Source: JAZDMK01 sp043800975 (GTDB taxonomy: Bacteria; Bacteroidota; Bacteroidia; Bacteroidales; JAHJDW01). Taken from it: a stretch of DNA of 64,000 nt. The translations under genes and the position numbers were made by a program. How positions within the stretch are numbered: position 1 is the stretch's first letter; the number at the start of each line of letters is the position of its first letter. Positions 26,381 through 33,179 of this stretch are shown one piece after another. The stretch spans positions 7,776 to 71,775 of the forward strand of contig JAZDMK010000006.1 of the NCBI GenBank assembly GCA_043800975.1, written 5' to 3'. The notes beneath the pieces were generated by a model that was not told where the DNA came from, did no database searches, and saw only the letters and a program-made list of their open reading frames with translations.

Positions 26381-26434
26381 GCAATTCCCCTTCTGGATAG
26401 AAGGGGTGGACTGCGCAGCAGGACGGGGTAGTCG
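26381..26434 (+). repeat. Two-hairpin palindromic repeat, copy R1
   Basis: The copy has hairpin 1 CCCCTTCT-GGAT-AGAAGGGG, then hairpin 2 CTGC-GCA-GCAG, then ACGGGGTAGTCG. It starts 15 bases after the TonB receptor stop codon. The same element recurs at 29217, 29980 and 30079 with changed but still paired stems. Confidence 0.85.
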
Positions 26435-26819
26435 AATCCGTCGCGAACGCATCCAAAGGTTTAGTGAGCGGATTAATCAAAAAACATTTGGATCGAAGAT
26501 CTCGTACAGAATGTGCGAGTATCTTCAAATACTCAATTTACGGTCAATCATTCTAAGAAGTATTTGGGCGCCTTAACGGGCTGCTCCGGGGTCCGCTTCG
26601 CTTCCGCCAGCCAGAATTCACCAATGTTTCGCTTCTTTGAATGAGCAGTCATCCTGAGCGGAGTCGAAGGATGACAACTAAGCATAATCCTCTGTAGCGA
26701 AACATTTTTGTTTGTACATATGTCCCTCTGGCTGGGCCTTCGCCCTCCGCATCCCGGGCGCAGATATTAGTTTTTTGCTTCAGTCATTAGTTAAAACGTA
26801 ACTCCTGTTCACAAAATTT
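26435..26819. repeat. Intergenic stretch built of repeat remnants
   Basis: No gene is visible in this stretch. At 26435-26458 aatccgtcgcgaacgcatc follows R1; this segment recurs at 29406-29428. At 26526-26562 aaatactcaatttacggtca matches the tail that follows repeat copies near 29270 and 29340. At 26648-26675 an inverted repeat has the 8-bp stem gtcatcct/aggatgac around a 12-base centre; this element type is common in intergenic DNA of many environmental bacteria. I see no promoter or RNA gene. Confidence 0.65.
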
Positions 26820-27389
26820 TCAAACCTTCGAAATAATTAATTTCCAACGCTCTTTTATAGTAGTATCCTTGATGAATTCATAAATAAAATTGCCAATTGG
26901 AATATGTTCGCCTTTAAATTCAAATTTATAATAACCTTCTGTTTCTTCTACTTTTTTCCCAAATAATAATAAAACATCAAAAACATTAGATCGCTCTGTT
27001 TGTACTACCAAATTGCTGCTTGACAAGTAGGGTTTATTTGGATTGCTATTAAATATTATTTCAGCCCTGCGAAATGTTTGATGATCTTTTTGTATTGGAT
27101 TCAGGTCTTTTGAAAAATTAAAAAATTCATAACAAAATTGCACTTCAGAAACCTGCCTATATTTCAGACGTATTAATGGTAATGGTTGATAATTTTCATC
27201 AACATTTAACCACATAGTAGAGATTTCTAAATTTGAATAACTGTCTATAATATGAAAAAATTGATTTAAAGATTTAAATGTTAAAGGTGGAGTAACTTTC
27301 TTTAACTTTTCAGTTTTTATTTTACCTATATAACTTATGAAAATTAGAGTTAAGATAAGGAGTATTAGTATGACTGGTATATAGTACAT
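26820..27389 (-). CDS. Membrane-anchored protein of unknown function
   Basis: The 189-residue protein has one N-terminal membrane helix (about residues 3-22, YIPVILILLILTLIFISYI) and a soluble remainder of about 165 residues without a motif I know. It is very AT-rich (12 G or C in the 60 bases 27301-27360), in contrast with the TonB receptor 1 kb away. It begins 35 bases after the nuclease-like gene and shares its strand, so the two probably form one transcript. The pairing of a nuclease-like protein with a membrane protein is reminiscent of defence cassettes, but this is only suggestive. Confidence 0.6.
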   Translation of the reverse strand: MYYIPVILILLILTLIFISYIGKIKTEKLKKVTPPLTFKSLNQFFHIIDSYSNLEISTMWLNVDENYQPLPLIRLKYRQVSEVQFCYEFFNFSKDLNPIQKDHQTFRRAEIIFNSNPNKPYLSSSNLVVQTERSNVFDVLLLFGKKVEETEGYYKFEFKGEHIPIGNFIYEFIKDTTIKERWKLIISKV

Positions 27390-27424
27390 TATTTTAATTT
27401 TTTCTTCTACCCTTTGTTTTATGC

Positions 27425-28135
27425 TTAAGTGTAATTTTCAATTCTCCAATTATCGATATTTCTCTCCTGAATGTTACAACTAATACCAATAAAAACTATC
27501 TTTTTGTTTTTTATCAGATATTTTTCATAATATTTTTTCTCAATGATTTGTTTAATAGCAACATTAGGATTTGACATTTTAAACTCAAGTATTAGTATTT
27601 GATTTTCAAGATCAATTACTGAATCAATACGACCAAGATTAGTTTCATCTTCACTGATAATTTCGAACCCTAGTACTTTTAGTAAAATATGGAAATTAGA
27701 ATGAAAAAAAGCTTCATTAACTTTAATATCATAAGAAATGCTTGCAAAAATAGATTTAACATCTCTGAAAAAATCATCAAAATTATTTTCTATTAAATTC
27801 TTTTTCATTTTATCATTCCTATTGTACTCTTTTAATACAGAATTGATTTTGGGAAGTGGTAACCATGAAATATTTCTAATAGCTTGTTTCTCGATCTCTA
27901 CATGTTTATTTAGTGCCACTTCAATAATCTTCTTTTCATTTACGTAATCAATGTCAATCTTTTTTAGAAATTCACCTTTGATTAATATTTGATAGGAATA
28001 GGTATACCATTCATCCATCCCCACATAAACAACGTCTTCAAATGAACCTTTTATTTCAGATTCTTTAATAATCTCAGCAGCCTTATCTTCTTCAACAGAT
28101 AATAAGTAACCAACCAATTGTTCATTAAGATCCAT
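27425..28135 (-). CDS. PD-(D/E)XK nuclease-like protein (C-terminal domain as in AAA-ATPase-like/PDDEXK_9 proteins)
   Basis: Residues about 120-236 match the C-terminal nuclease domain of the AAA-ATPase-like/DUF1703 family: NEAFFHSNFHILLKVLGFEI, TNLGRIDSVID (metal-binding D), ILILEFKM (E-x-K), KQIIEKKYYEKY and KIVFIGISC. The usual proteins are about 500-550 residues with an ATPase-like domain in front; here the first 115 residues (MDLNEQLVGYLLSVEEDKAA) do not show it and I see no Walker A motif. It is either a shortened relative or has a different N-terminal domain. The nuclease motif residues are intact. It is AT-rich and lies in the repeat-rich region. Confidence 0.75.
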   Translation of the reverse strand: MDLNEQLVGYLLSVEEDKAAEIIKESEIKGSFEDVVYVGMDEWYTYSYQILIKGEFLKKIDIDYVNEKKIIEVALNKHVEIEKQAIRNISWLPLPKINSVLKEYNRNDKMKKNLIENNFDDFFRDVKSIFASISYDIKVNEAFFHSNFHILLKVLGFEIISEDETNLGRIDSVIDLENQILILEFKMSNPNVAIKQIIEKKYYEKYLIKNKKIVFIGISCNIQERNIDNWRIENYT

Positions 28136-28398
28136 TCTTGTTATTTACTCTAGTTCTATTTAAAAGCAGCTAACCTACAGTATTTACAAATTTATACATT
28201 ATTATTAATCTCACCAAGAAAAATGAAATAAGTGCTCCCTTTCCATATTCATAGGGAAAGGGTCGGGGATAGGGTAAGTACCGCTAAGCTCCAAAAAAAT
28301 TAAGTAAAAATTCTTATGTTTCTGATATACTAAAACAAAAATCTCCTCGTTTTTATTTCATAAAACAACAAATTGTTTAACTATTAAAACCTACTGCC
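28136..28398. other. Intergenic region with a palindromic remnant
   Basis: This is the divergent gap between the nuclease-like gene and the 248-residue orphan gene. At 28229-28255 ccctttcc/ggaaaggg forms an 8-bp stem and is followed by gtcggggatagggt, which resembles the two-hairpin repeat family of this region but is diverged. No gene or convincing promoter is visible. Confidence 0.5.
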
Positions 28399-29145
28399 AT
28401 GAACACATTCATTGAAACAGGTCACGCTAAAAACGTAGCAAACTTTGAGGACCTCATCTCGTTCTGCTCCGGTTATGGCGTCGCCTACAACCCTTCCCGC
28501 AATGCCCTGAAAATACCGGCAATGCAAACCCTGCTTACTTCTTCCCGCACTGCCCTCCAAACGGCAAAGGCTGCAAAAACTGCGTATGACAACGCTACCA
28601 ACAACCGTGAAACTGCATTCCTGGGTTTCCGAAAGCTCGCAACACGTATCATAAACGCCCTCGATTCCACAGAAGCATCAAGGCTTACCGTGAACGATGC
28701 AAAATCAATCAATCGTAAAATTCAGGTTAAGCGAGCAAAGAAAATTGAAGAGGTTGTTCCGGTAACGCCCGAAAACCCTACCGCTTCAGCCGAAATACAC
28801 CACATCTCTGTATCGCAGCAAAGCTACGATTCCCAAATCGATCATCTCGCAAAGTTGGTTGTAATACTCACTGCAGAACCCTTGTACAATCCCAACGAAG
28901 CCGATCTGAAACTGACTGCGCTGAACACATACCTCACAAACTTGCGCACGCTGAACACCGCTGTAATCAATACGGCCACTCCTTTCAGCAATGCAATCAT
29001 CTCCCGCGATACCCTGCTGTATATGTCCGAAACGGGTCTGGTTGATATTGCTAAAGCAGTTAAAAAATATGTAAAGTCAGTATTTTTCGCAACCAGTCCC
29101 CAATACAAACAAATCAGCAAAATCCAGTTCCGCCACGTAAAATAA
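28399..29145 (+). CDS. Uncharacterised helical protein (248 aa)
   Basis: The protein begins MNTFIETGHAKNVANFEDLI and has no signal peptide or membrane helix. It is Ala/Thr/Asn-rich and predicted by eye to be helical, with two similar halves: each has a stretch of spaced Leu/Ala residues (QTLLTSSRTALQTAKAAKTA near 43-62; KLTALNTYLTNLRTLNTAVI near 171-190). A Lys/Arg-rich linker and a Pro-rich stretch (VVPVTPENPTAS) join them. I have an impression of similar unassigned proteins in other Bacteroidota but cannot name a family. It has its own terminator and no operon partner. Confidence 0.7.
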   Translation: MNTFIETGHAKNVANFEDLISFCSGYGVAYNPSRNALKIPAMQTLLTSSRTALQTAKAAKTAYDNATNNRETAFLGFRKLATRIINALDSTEASRLTVNDAKSINRKIQVKRAKKIEEVVPVTPENPTASAEIHHISVSQQSYDSQIDHLAKLVVILTAEPLYNPNEADLKLTALNTYLTNLRTLNTAVINTATPFSNAIISRDTLLYMSETGLVDIAKAVKKYVKSVFFATSPQYKQISKIQFRHVK

Positions 29146-29179
29146 CCCCGCACTTCCTGTGACTCGGTTTATATATATG

Positions 29180-29217
29180 AATCCCTGTATGCCGCAACAT
29201 ACAGGGATTTCCTTTTA
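29180..29217 (+). terminator. Hairpin terminator of the 248-residue orphan gene
   Basis: A 12-bp perfect stem aatccctgtatg/catacagggatt with loop ccgcaa is followed by ttcctttt. It lies 34 bases after the stop codon. Confidence 0.75.
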
Positions 29218-29428
29218 ATTCCCCTTCTGGATAGAAGGGGTGGACTGCGTAGCAGGACGGGGTAGTCGAAATACTCAATTTACGGTCAATCATCAAAAGA
29301 ACTTTTAACGGGTGGACTGCGTAGCAGGACGGGGTAGTCGAAATACTCAATATACGGACAATCATCAAAAGAAGCATTAACAGATGGACTCGAACTGAGC
29401 AGTTGAATCCGTCGCGAACGCATCAAAA
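29217..29428 (+). repeat. Palindromic repeat copy R2 plus tandem 71-bp partial copies
   Basis: R2 (29217-29268) has hairpin 1 CCCCTTCT-GGAT-AGAAGGGG and hairpin 2 CTGC-GTA-GCAG. From 29240 a unit of about 71 bp is repeated: ggtggactgcgtagcaggac at 29240 recurs at 29311, and each is followed by gtcgaaatactcaat and caatcatcaaaagaa. A third, decayed unit begins at 29383 and ends with gaatccgtcgcgaacgcatc, matching the sequence after R1. No coding capacity is credible here. Confidence 0.85.
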
Positions 29429-29486
29429 GAATTAGTGATAGGTTTATTGAAATACATAAATTTGCATATTCTCATCAATACACCCA

Positions 29487-29996
29487 ATGAAGTATTATAG
29501 CATTTCTACAAAGGATAGTGCAATAGAAGCTGAAACTTTCTTCATTCACTCAACAATTCTCTATAAAAATTATACGCCTGCAATACCCTTTAATCCTGAG
29601 TTAAAAGAGCGTGCAAAAGAACTTCGTAAAGCAGGAAATTTAGCTGAGGTTATTTTCTGGAAGCAGGTTCATAGAAAAAATTTCTGGGGAATAGACTTTG
29701 ATCGTCAAAAGGTGATAGGTAATTATATTGTTGATTTTTTTGTTAAAAGTTTAAGCCTTGTAATTGAGATTGACGGACGCAGTCATAATCAAAAAGAAGT
29801 ACAAGACAGGATCAGGCAGGATTATCTGGAATCAATAGGGTTATATGTATACAGAATTAAAGATGCCGACATACGAAATGATTTGAATTCAGTGATTGAA
29901 GAATTGGAGCGATTTATACTTCATCGTTATGCAACACCCCGCCCTATCGGGCACCCCTCTGCCAGAGGGGATTTTAAAAATTCCCCTTCTGGATAG
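29487..29996 (+). CDS. DUF559 domain protein, Vsr-like PD-(D/E)XK endonuclease fold
   Basis: The 169-residue protein has a DUF559 core at about 35-145: NPELKERAKELRKAGNLAEV, FWKQVHRKNFWGIDFDRQ, IVDFF with D83, VIEIDG with E94 and D96, and RIKDADI. These fit the metal site of the very-short-patch-repair endonuclease-like fold. The family is widespread and its biological role is not established. The last 20 or so residues (TPRPIGHPSARGDFKNSPSG) are encoded by an inverted pair of the palindromic repeat that begins at 29934, so the original stop has been replaced by repeat sequence. The first 30 residues look unlike the family and could be added as well; an internal start cannot be excluded. Confidence 0.85.
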   Translation: MKYYSISTKDSAIEAETFFIHSTILYKNYTPAIPFNPELKERAKELRKAGNLAEVIFWKQVHRKNFWGIDFDRQKVIGNYIVDFFVKSLSLVIEIDGRSHNQKEVQDRIRQDYLESIGLYVYRIKDADIRNDLNSVIEELERFILHRYATPRPIGHPSARGDFKNSPSG

Positions 29997-30056
29997 AAGG
30001 GGTACTCCGCTTGCGGAGGGGGGTAGTCGAAATACTGGTTTACAAGCAATCAACCA
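29934..30056. repeat. Inverted pair of palindromic repeats (BIME-like), copies R3 (minus) and R4 (plus)
   Basis: Read on the minus strand, 29934-29972 gives CCCCTCT-GGC-AGAGGGG, then GCCC-GATA-GGGC, then GGGGTG. Read on the plus strand, 29979-30028 gives CCCCTTCT-GGAT-AGAAGGGG, then CTCCGC-TT-GCGGAG, then GGGGTAGTCG. The two copies are head to head, separated by about 8 bases. The sequence overlaps the last codons of the DUF559 gene. A tail aaatactggtttacaagcaa follows, similar to that of the other copies. Confidence 0.85.
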
Positions 30057-30071
30057 AAGAAGTTTATAGGC

Positions 30072-30199
30072 ACCTGCCGCAATTCCCCTTCGAGATCGAA
30101 GGGGTGGCACGAAGTGACGGGGTAGTTGAAAATACTAAATTTACAGCCATTCATCCAATGACGCTTTAACGTGTGGACTGCGCAGCAGGACGGGGTTAT
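30072..30199 (+). repeat. Palindromic repeat copies R5 and partial R6
   Basis: R5 has hairpin 1 CCCCTTCGA-GA-TCGAAGGGG and hairpin 2 CAC-GAA-GTG, then ACGGGGTAGTTG and the tail aaaatactaaatttacagcc. R6 (from 30172) keeps only hairpin 2 CTGC-GCA-GCAG and ACGGGGTTAT. The stems of R5 differ from those of R1 on both sides, yet still pair. Confidence 0.85.
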
Positions 30200-30249
30200 T
30201 AGTCTTTATTGAGAAAGGACTTTAGTCCTGATAGTGAAAAATGAACTCC

Positions 30250-30565
30250 AAAAGGAATTCTACCACCTTCAAAAAGAAAACTACCACCTGTAAAAAGAAT
30301 TCTCCTTCCTGAAAAAAGAATAAGAGCACCTTCAAAAAGAAAAAGAGAAACGCAAAAAAGAATTATTCAACCTGTAAAAAGAAAACCCGCATCTGCAAAA
30401 AGAATTCTCCCACCTGTAAAAAGAAATCTTGCACCTGCAAATTGATTTTTTTTCTGATTCTTCAGGAAAACTCCTTCCTGCATAAAGAAATCCCGAACCT
30501 GTAAAAAGAATTCTTCTACCTGCAAAAAGAATTATTCCGCCTGTAAAAAGAATTCTTGCACCTGT
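30250..30565. repeat. Degenerate tandem array of 21-bp repeats
   Basis: The unit is close to aaaaagaattctnccacctgt. Nine contiguous units occupy 30250-30438, a 43-base interruption (two decayed units plus one base) covers 30439-30481, and four more units occupy 30482-30565. The first nine units keep an exact 21-base period. Since 21 is a multiple of three, a heptapeptide pattern like KKNSxxC appears on the plus strand, but there is a stop codon in the third unit and the interruption shifts the frame. No spacers are present, so it is not a CRISPR array. Confidence 0.88.
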
Positions 30566-30958
30566 AGCAAAAATATCTGTGTCTAATCTGTGTATATCTG
30601 TATCATCTGTGGTGAAAATAAGATCGCAGATTATGATAGCATAACACCAATAAGGTTTTCAGCCAAATGAAATCCGTCTATCCATATCCTGCATTAGATA
30701 ACAAACCCCCAAAATAAATGTATAAGCTTCTTCAGGTAACAATCACTTCCCTGTCCGCTGGTCAGGCGGGGGTCTTCCGTCTCCGGTCTTCCGTCCCTTT
30801 TATATTTACAATTAACAAAACACTGAAAGGCGCTTGCCTGTGTGCTGGACTTCCATTTCCGTCTTCGGTCTCCGGTCTTCCGACCAAAAAAACCATACCC
30901 TGTTTTGTATAATATTAAAAACATCTTCCTAAATTCGCATCAAACAAAACCAACGATT
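30566..30958. other. Non-coding stretch with simple and ggtctccggtcttcc-type repeats
   Basis: No gene is supported. At 30569-30613 atctgtg-like words recur four times. At 30769-30798 and 30849-30881 two copies of a gtcttccgtctccggtcttcc pattern occur; a related sequence in the opposite sense lies at 48777-48811. The remaining bases hold no recognisable promoter apart from generally AT-rich sequence before the peptidase gene. Confidence 0.5.
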
Positions 30959-32623
30959 ATGACCCGACATGCAATTCTTTCACTGTTCGTAGTGGCTGTT
31001 GTTATTTTCTCAGCAGGCTGCGGCGGATCTGGTAAAAAAACCGATCAGAAAAACGATTCCACTAAAACCGACAGCGGTATGCAGAAAAAACTGGCGCAGT
31101 TCGCCACCTTCAAACTGACCACCGACATGAGCAAACTGTCGGACAAAGAAAAACAAATGATTCCGCTGCTGATTGATGCAGCCATGATCATGGACGATCT
31201 TTACTGGATGCAGACTTATGGAAACAAAGATGAGTTTCTGGCAACGATTAAAGATGAAGATGCAAAGAAGTTTGCCAACATAAATTACGGCCCCTGGGAG
31301 CGCCTGAACGACAACCAACCTTTTCTGGAAGGTGCAAAAGTAAAAACACCGGGTGTAAATTTTTATCCGGCGGATATAACGAAAGAAGAATTTGAAAAGC
31401 TTGCTGATAAAGATAAAAAGAGTCAGTATACCGTTATTGTTCGAAATCCAGATAAGAGCCTGAAAGTGGTTTGGTATCATGAATACTACAAGGACAAACT
31501 TTCGAAAGCTTCTGATCTGATTAAACAAGCTGCTGCATTGTGCGAAGATGCCGGACTGAAAAAGTATCTGGAACTGCGTGCCGATGCATTGATGACCAGC
31601 AATTACAAGCCCAGCGATATGGCATGGATGGATATGAAGACCAACAAAATTGATTTCATCTGCGGCCCGATCGAGAATTATGAAGACGGTTTGTTTGGTT
31701 ACAAATCGGCATTCGAAGGATTCGTTTTGGTGAAGGATATGGAATGGAGCAACAAGCTTGGAAAATTCACGGGCATGCTTCCGATTCTGCAAAAGAAATT
31801 ACCGGTTGAAGATAAATACAAAAAGGAAGTTCCTGCAGCAGGCTCTGATCTTGGCGTGTATGATGCCATCTACTATGCCGGTGATTGCAATGCGGGAAGT
31901 AAAACCATTGCTATCAATCTGCCAAACGACGAAGATGTTCAGCTGAAGAAAGGTTCACGCCGCCTGCAACTGAAGAATTCGATGAAAGCAAAATTCGACA
32001 ACATTCTGATGCCGATTGCGAAAACACTGATGGATCCTTCACAGATGAAGAACGTGAAGTTTGATGCTTTCTTCACCAATGTAATGTTTCACGAAGTGGG
32101 ACATGGTCTTGGAATTAAGAAAACAGTCAACGGAAAAGGCTTTGTACGCGATGCGCTGAAAGATCTGTATTCAGGAATCGAAGAAGCGAAAGCGGATATT
32201 CTCGGTTTGTTTATGGCTACCACGTTGATTGAAATGAAAGAAATCACAAACATAACTGCTGAAGACTGCTATGTTACTTTTGTTGCAGGTATCTTCCGTT
32301 CCGTTCGCTTTGGTGCAGCCAGTGCGCATGGTAAAGCCAATATGATGTGCTTTAATTTCTTTGAAGATAACAAGGCATTTACTGTAAACAACGACGGAAC
32401 TTACAAAGTAGACTTTGTGAAAGTGAAGGAAGTAGTGAACCTGTGGGCTGCTAAAATCATTACCTGGCAGGGTAATGGTGACTATGACGGACTGAAAGCT
32501 TATTTTGAAAAGAACAGCAACATACGTCCGGCTTTGCAGAAAGAACTGGATCGCCTGAAAACTGCTAATATCCCTGTGGATATTATTTTCGATCAGGGAA
32601 AACAAACGTTAGGGTTGAAGTAA
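30959..32623 (+). CDS. M49 family (dipeptidyl peptidase III-like) lipoprotein with pentapeptide zinc motif
   Basis: From ATG 30959 the protein is 554 residues: signal peptide MTRHAILSLFVVAVVIFSAG, lipobox cysteine C21, a Lys/Thr-rich linker, then an M49-like peptidase. The zinc motif is HEVGH with H378, E379 and H382, and the second motif EEAKAD (408-413) supplies the third ligand. Classical DPP III has the hexapeptide HELLGH; the pentapeptide HExxH form is a minority variant seen in some bacterial and in plant Nudix-linked relatives. It would cleave peptides at the cell surface or periplasm. The next gene, mscL, is on the same strand but separated by a repeat. Confidence 0.88.
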   Translation: MTRHAILSLFVVAVVIFSAGCGGSGKKTDQKNDSTKTDSGMQKKLAQFATFKLTTDMSKLSDKEKQMIPLLIDAAMIMDDLYWMQTYGNKDEFLATIKDEDAKKFANINYGPWERLNDNQPFLEGAKVKTPGVNFYPADITKEEFEKLADKDKKSQYTVIVRNPDKSLKVVWYHEYYKDKLSKASDLIKQAAALCEDAGLKKYLELRADALMTSNYKPSDMAWMDMKTNKIDFICGPIENYEDGLFGYKSAFEGFVLVKDMEWSNKLGKFTGMLPILQKKLPVEDKYKKEVPAAGSDLGVYDAIYYAGDCNAGSKTIAINLPNDEDVQLKKGSRRLQLKNSMKAKFDNILMPIAKTLMDPSQMKNVKFDAFFTNVMFHEVGHGLGIKKTVNGKGFVRDALKDLYSGIEEAKADILGLFMATTLIEMKEITNITAEDCYVTFVAGIFRSVRFGAASAHGKANMMCFNFFEDNKAFTVNNDGTYKVDFVKVKEVVNLWAAKIITWQGNGDYDGLKAYFEKNSNIRPALQKELDRLKTANIPVDIIFDQGKQTLGLK

Positions 32624-32645
32624 TCTGAGTATTTTACCCGATTTT

Positions 32646-32722
32646 GGATTTGAGATTTATGATTTTTGATTGCATGACTTTGCTTTTTTGAAATCATAAA
32701 CCCAGATTCCTAAATCATAACT
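32646..32722. repeat. AT-rich inverted repeat between the M49 and mscL genes
   Basis: ggatttgagatttatgattt in the left half pairs with aaatcataaacccagattcc and a second copy ctaaatcataactc in the right half. The caataac/aaatcata words resemble the flanks of the four-helix-bundle gene at 18.2-18.6 kb. Confidence 0.55.
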
Positions 32723-32730
32723 CGTATCAT

Positions 32731-33144
32731 ATGGGAATTGTAAAAGAATTCAAGGAATTTGCGGTACGTGGCAATGTCTTCGACATGGCGATTGGTATCG
32801 TGATTGGTGCTGCATTTGGAAAAATTGTAACATCACTTGTGACAGATGTAATCTTACCTCCACTGGGTATTTTAATAGGCGGGGTTGATTTCACAGACCT
32901 AAGCATCATATTACAAAGTGCGAGTGTGGACGCTCTTGGAAAACCGGTTGATGCAGTTGTGCTGGGTTATGGTAAGTTCATTCAAACCCTTTTTGATTTT
33001 GTCATCGTTGCGTTCGCCATATTTTTGGTGATCAAGGGAATGAATAGAATAAAGCGTAAACAGGCTGCTGAAGCACCACCTGAGCCAACAAACCAAGAAA
33101 AGTTACTTACAGAAATACGTGATTTATTAAAATCGCAGAAGTAG
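32731..33144 (+). CDS. mscL: Large-conductance mechanosensitive channel
   Basis: MscL opens under membrane tension and releases solutes during osmotic downshock. The 137-residue protein shows the N-terminal helix MGIVKEFKEFAVRGNVFDMA, pore helix TM1 (AIGIVIGAAFGKIVTSLVTDVILPP), a periplasmic loop, TM2 (FIQTLFDFVIVAFAIFLVIKGMN) and a charged C-terminal helix. Length is normal. It ends just before a strong bidirectional terminator. Confidence 0.97.
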   Translation: MGIVKEFKEFAVRGNVFDMAIGIVIGAAFGKIVTSLVTDVILPPLGILIGGVDFTDLSIILQSASVDALGKPVDAVVLGYGKFIQTLFDFVIVAFAIFLVIKGMNRIKRKQAAEAPPEPTNQEKLLTEIRDLLKSQK

Positions 33145-33179
33145 AAAAAAAAGAGCCATCAACGATGGCTCTTTTTTTT
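33145..33179. terminator. Bidirectional terminator between mscL and ompH
   Basis: A 16-bp stem (eight A-T pairs plus gagccatc/gatggctc) closes a three-base loop, with T runs in both directions. It serves the convergent mscL and OmpH genes and overlaps the last base pairs of the latter. Confidence 0.9.

Noticed and set aside
26100..26528. Minus-strand open frame ending in the TonB receptor's 3' region
   Set aside because: Its middle is translated palindromic repeat (TTPSCCAVHPFYPEGEL), a common artefact of this repeat type.
29114..29377. Minus-strand open frame between the orphan gene and the DUF559 gene
   Set aside because: It consists of two translated copies of the repeat tail and hairpin, without a plausible start or domain.
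30250..30565. 21-bp array as a CRISPR array
   Set aside because: Units are contiguous with no unique spacers, are far too degenerate, and no cas gene is present.
30241..30565. 21-bp array as a coding heptapeptide repeat (KKNSxxC)
   Set aside because: A stop codon occurs in the third unit and the 43-base interruption changes frame; the opposite strand also has a stop.
30694..30924. Short open frames on both strands upstream of the M49 gene
   Set aside because: They are made of the ggtctccggtcttcc-type repeats and lack any start signal or protein-like features.
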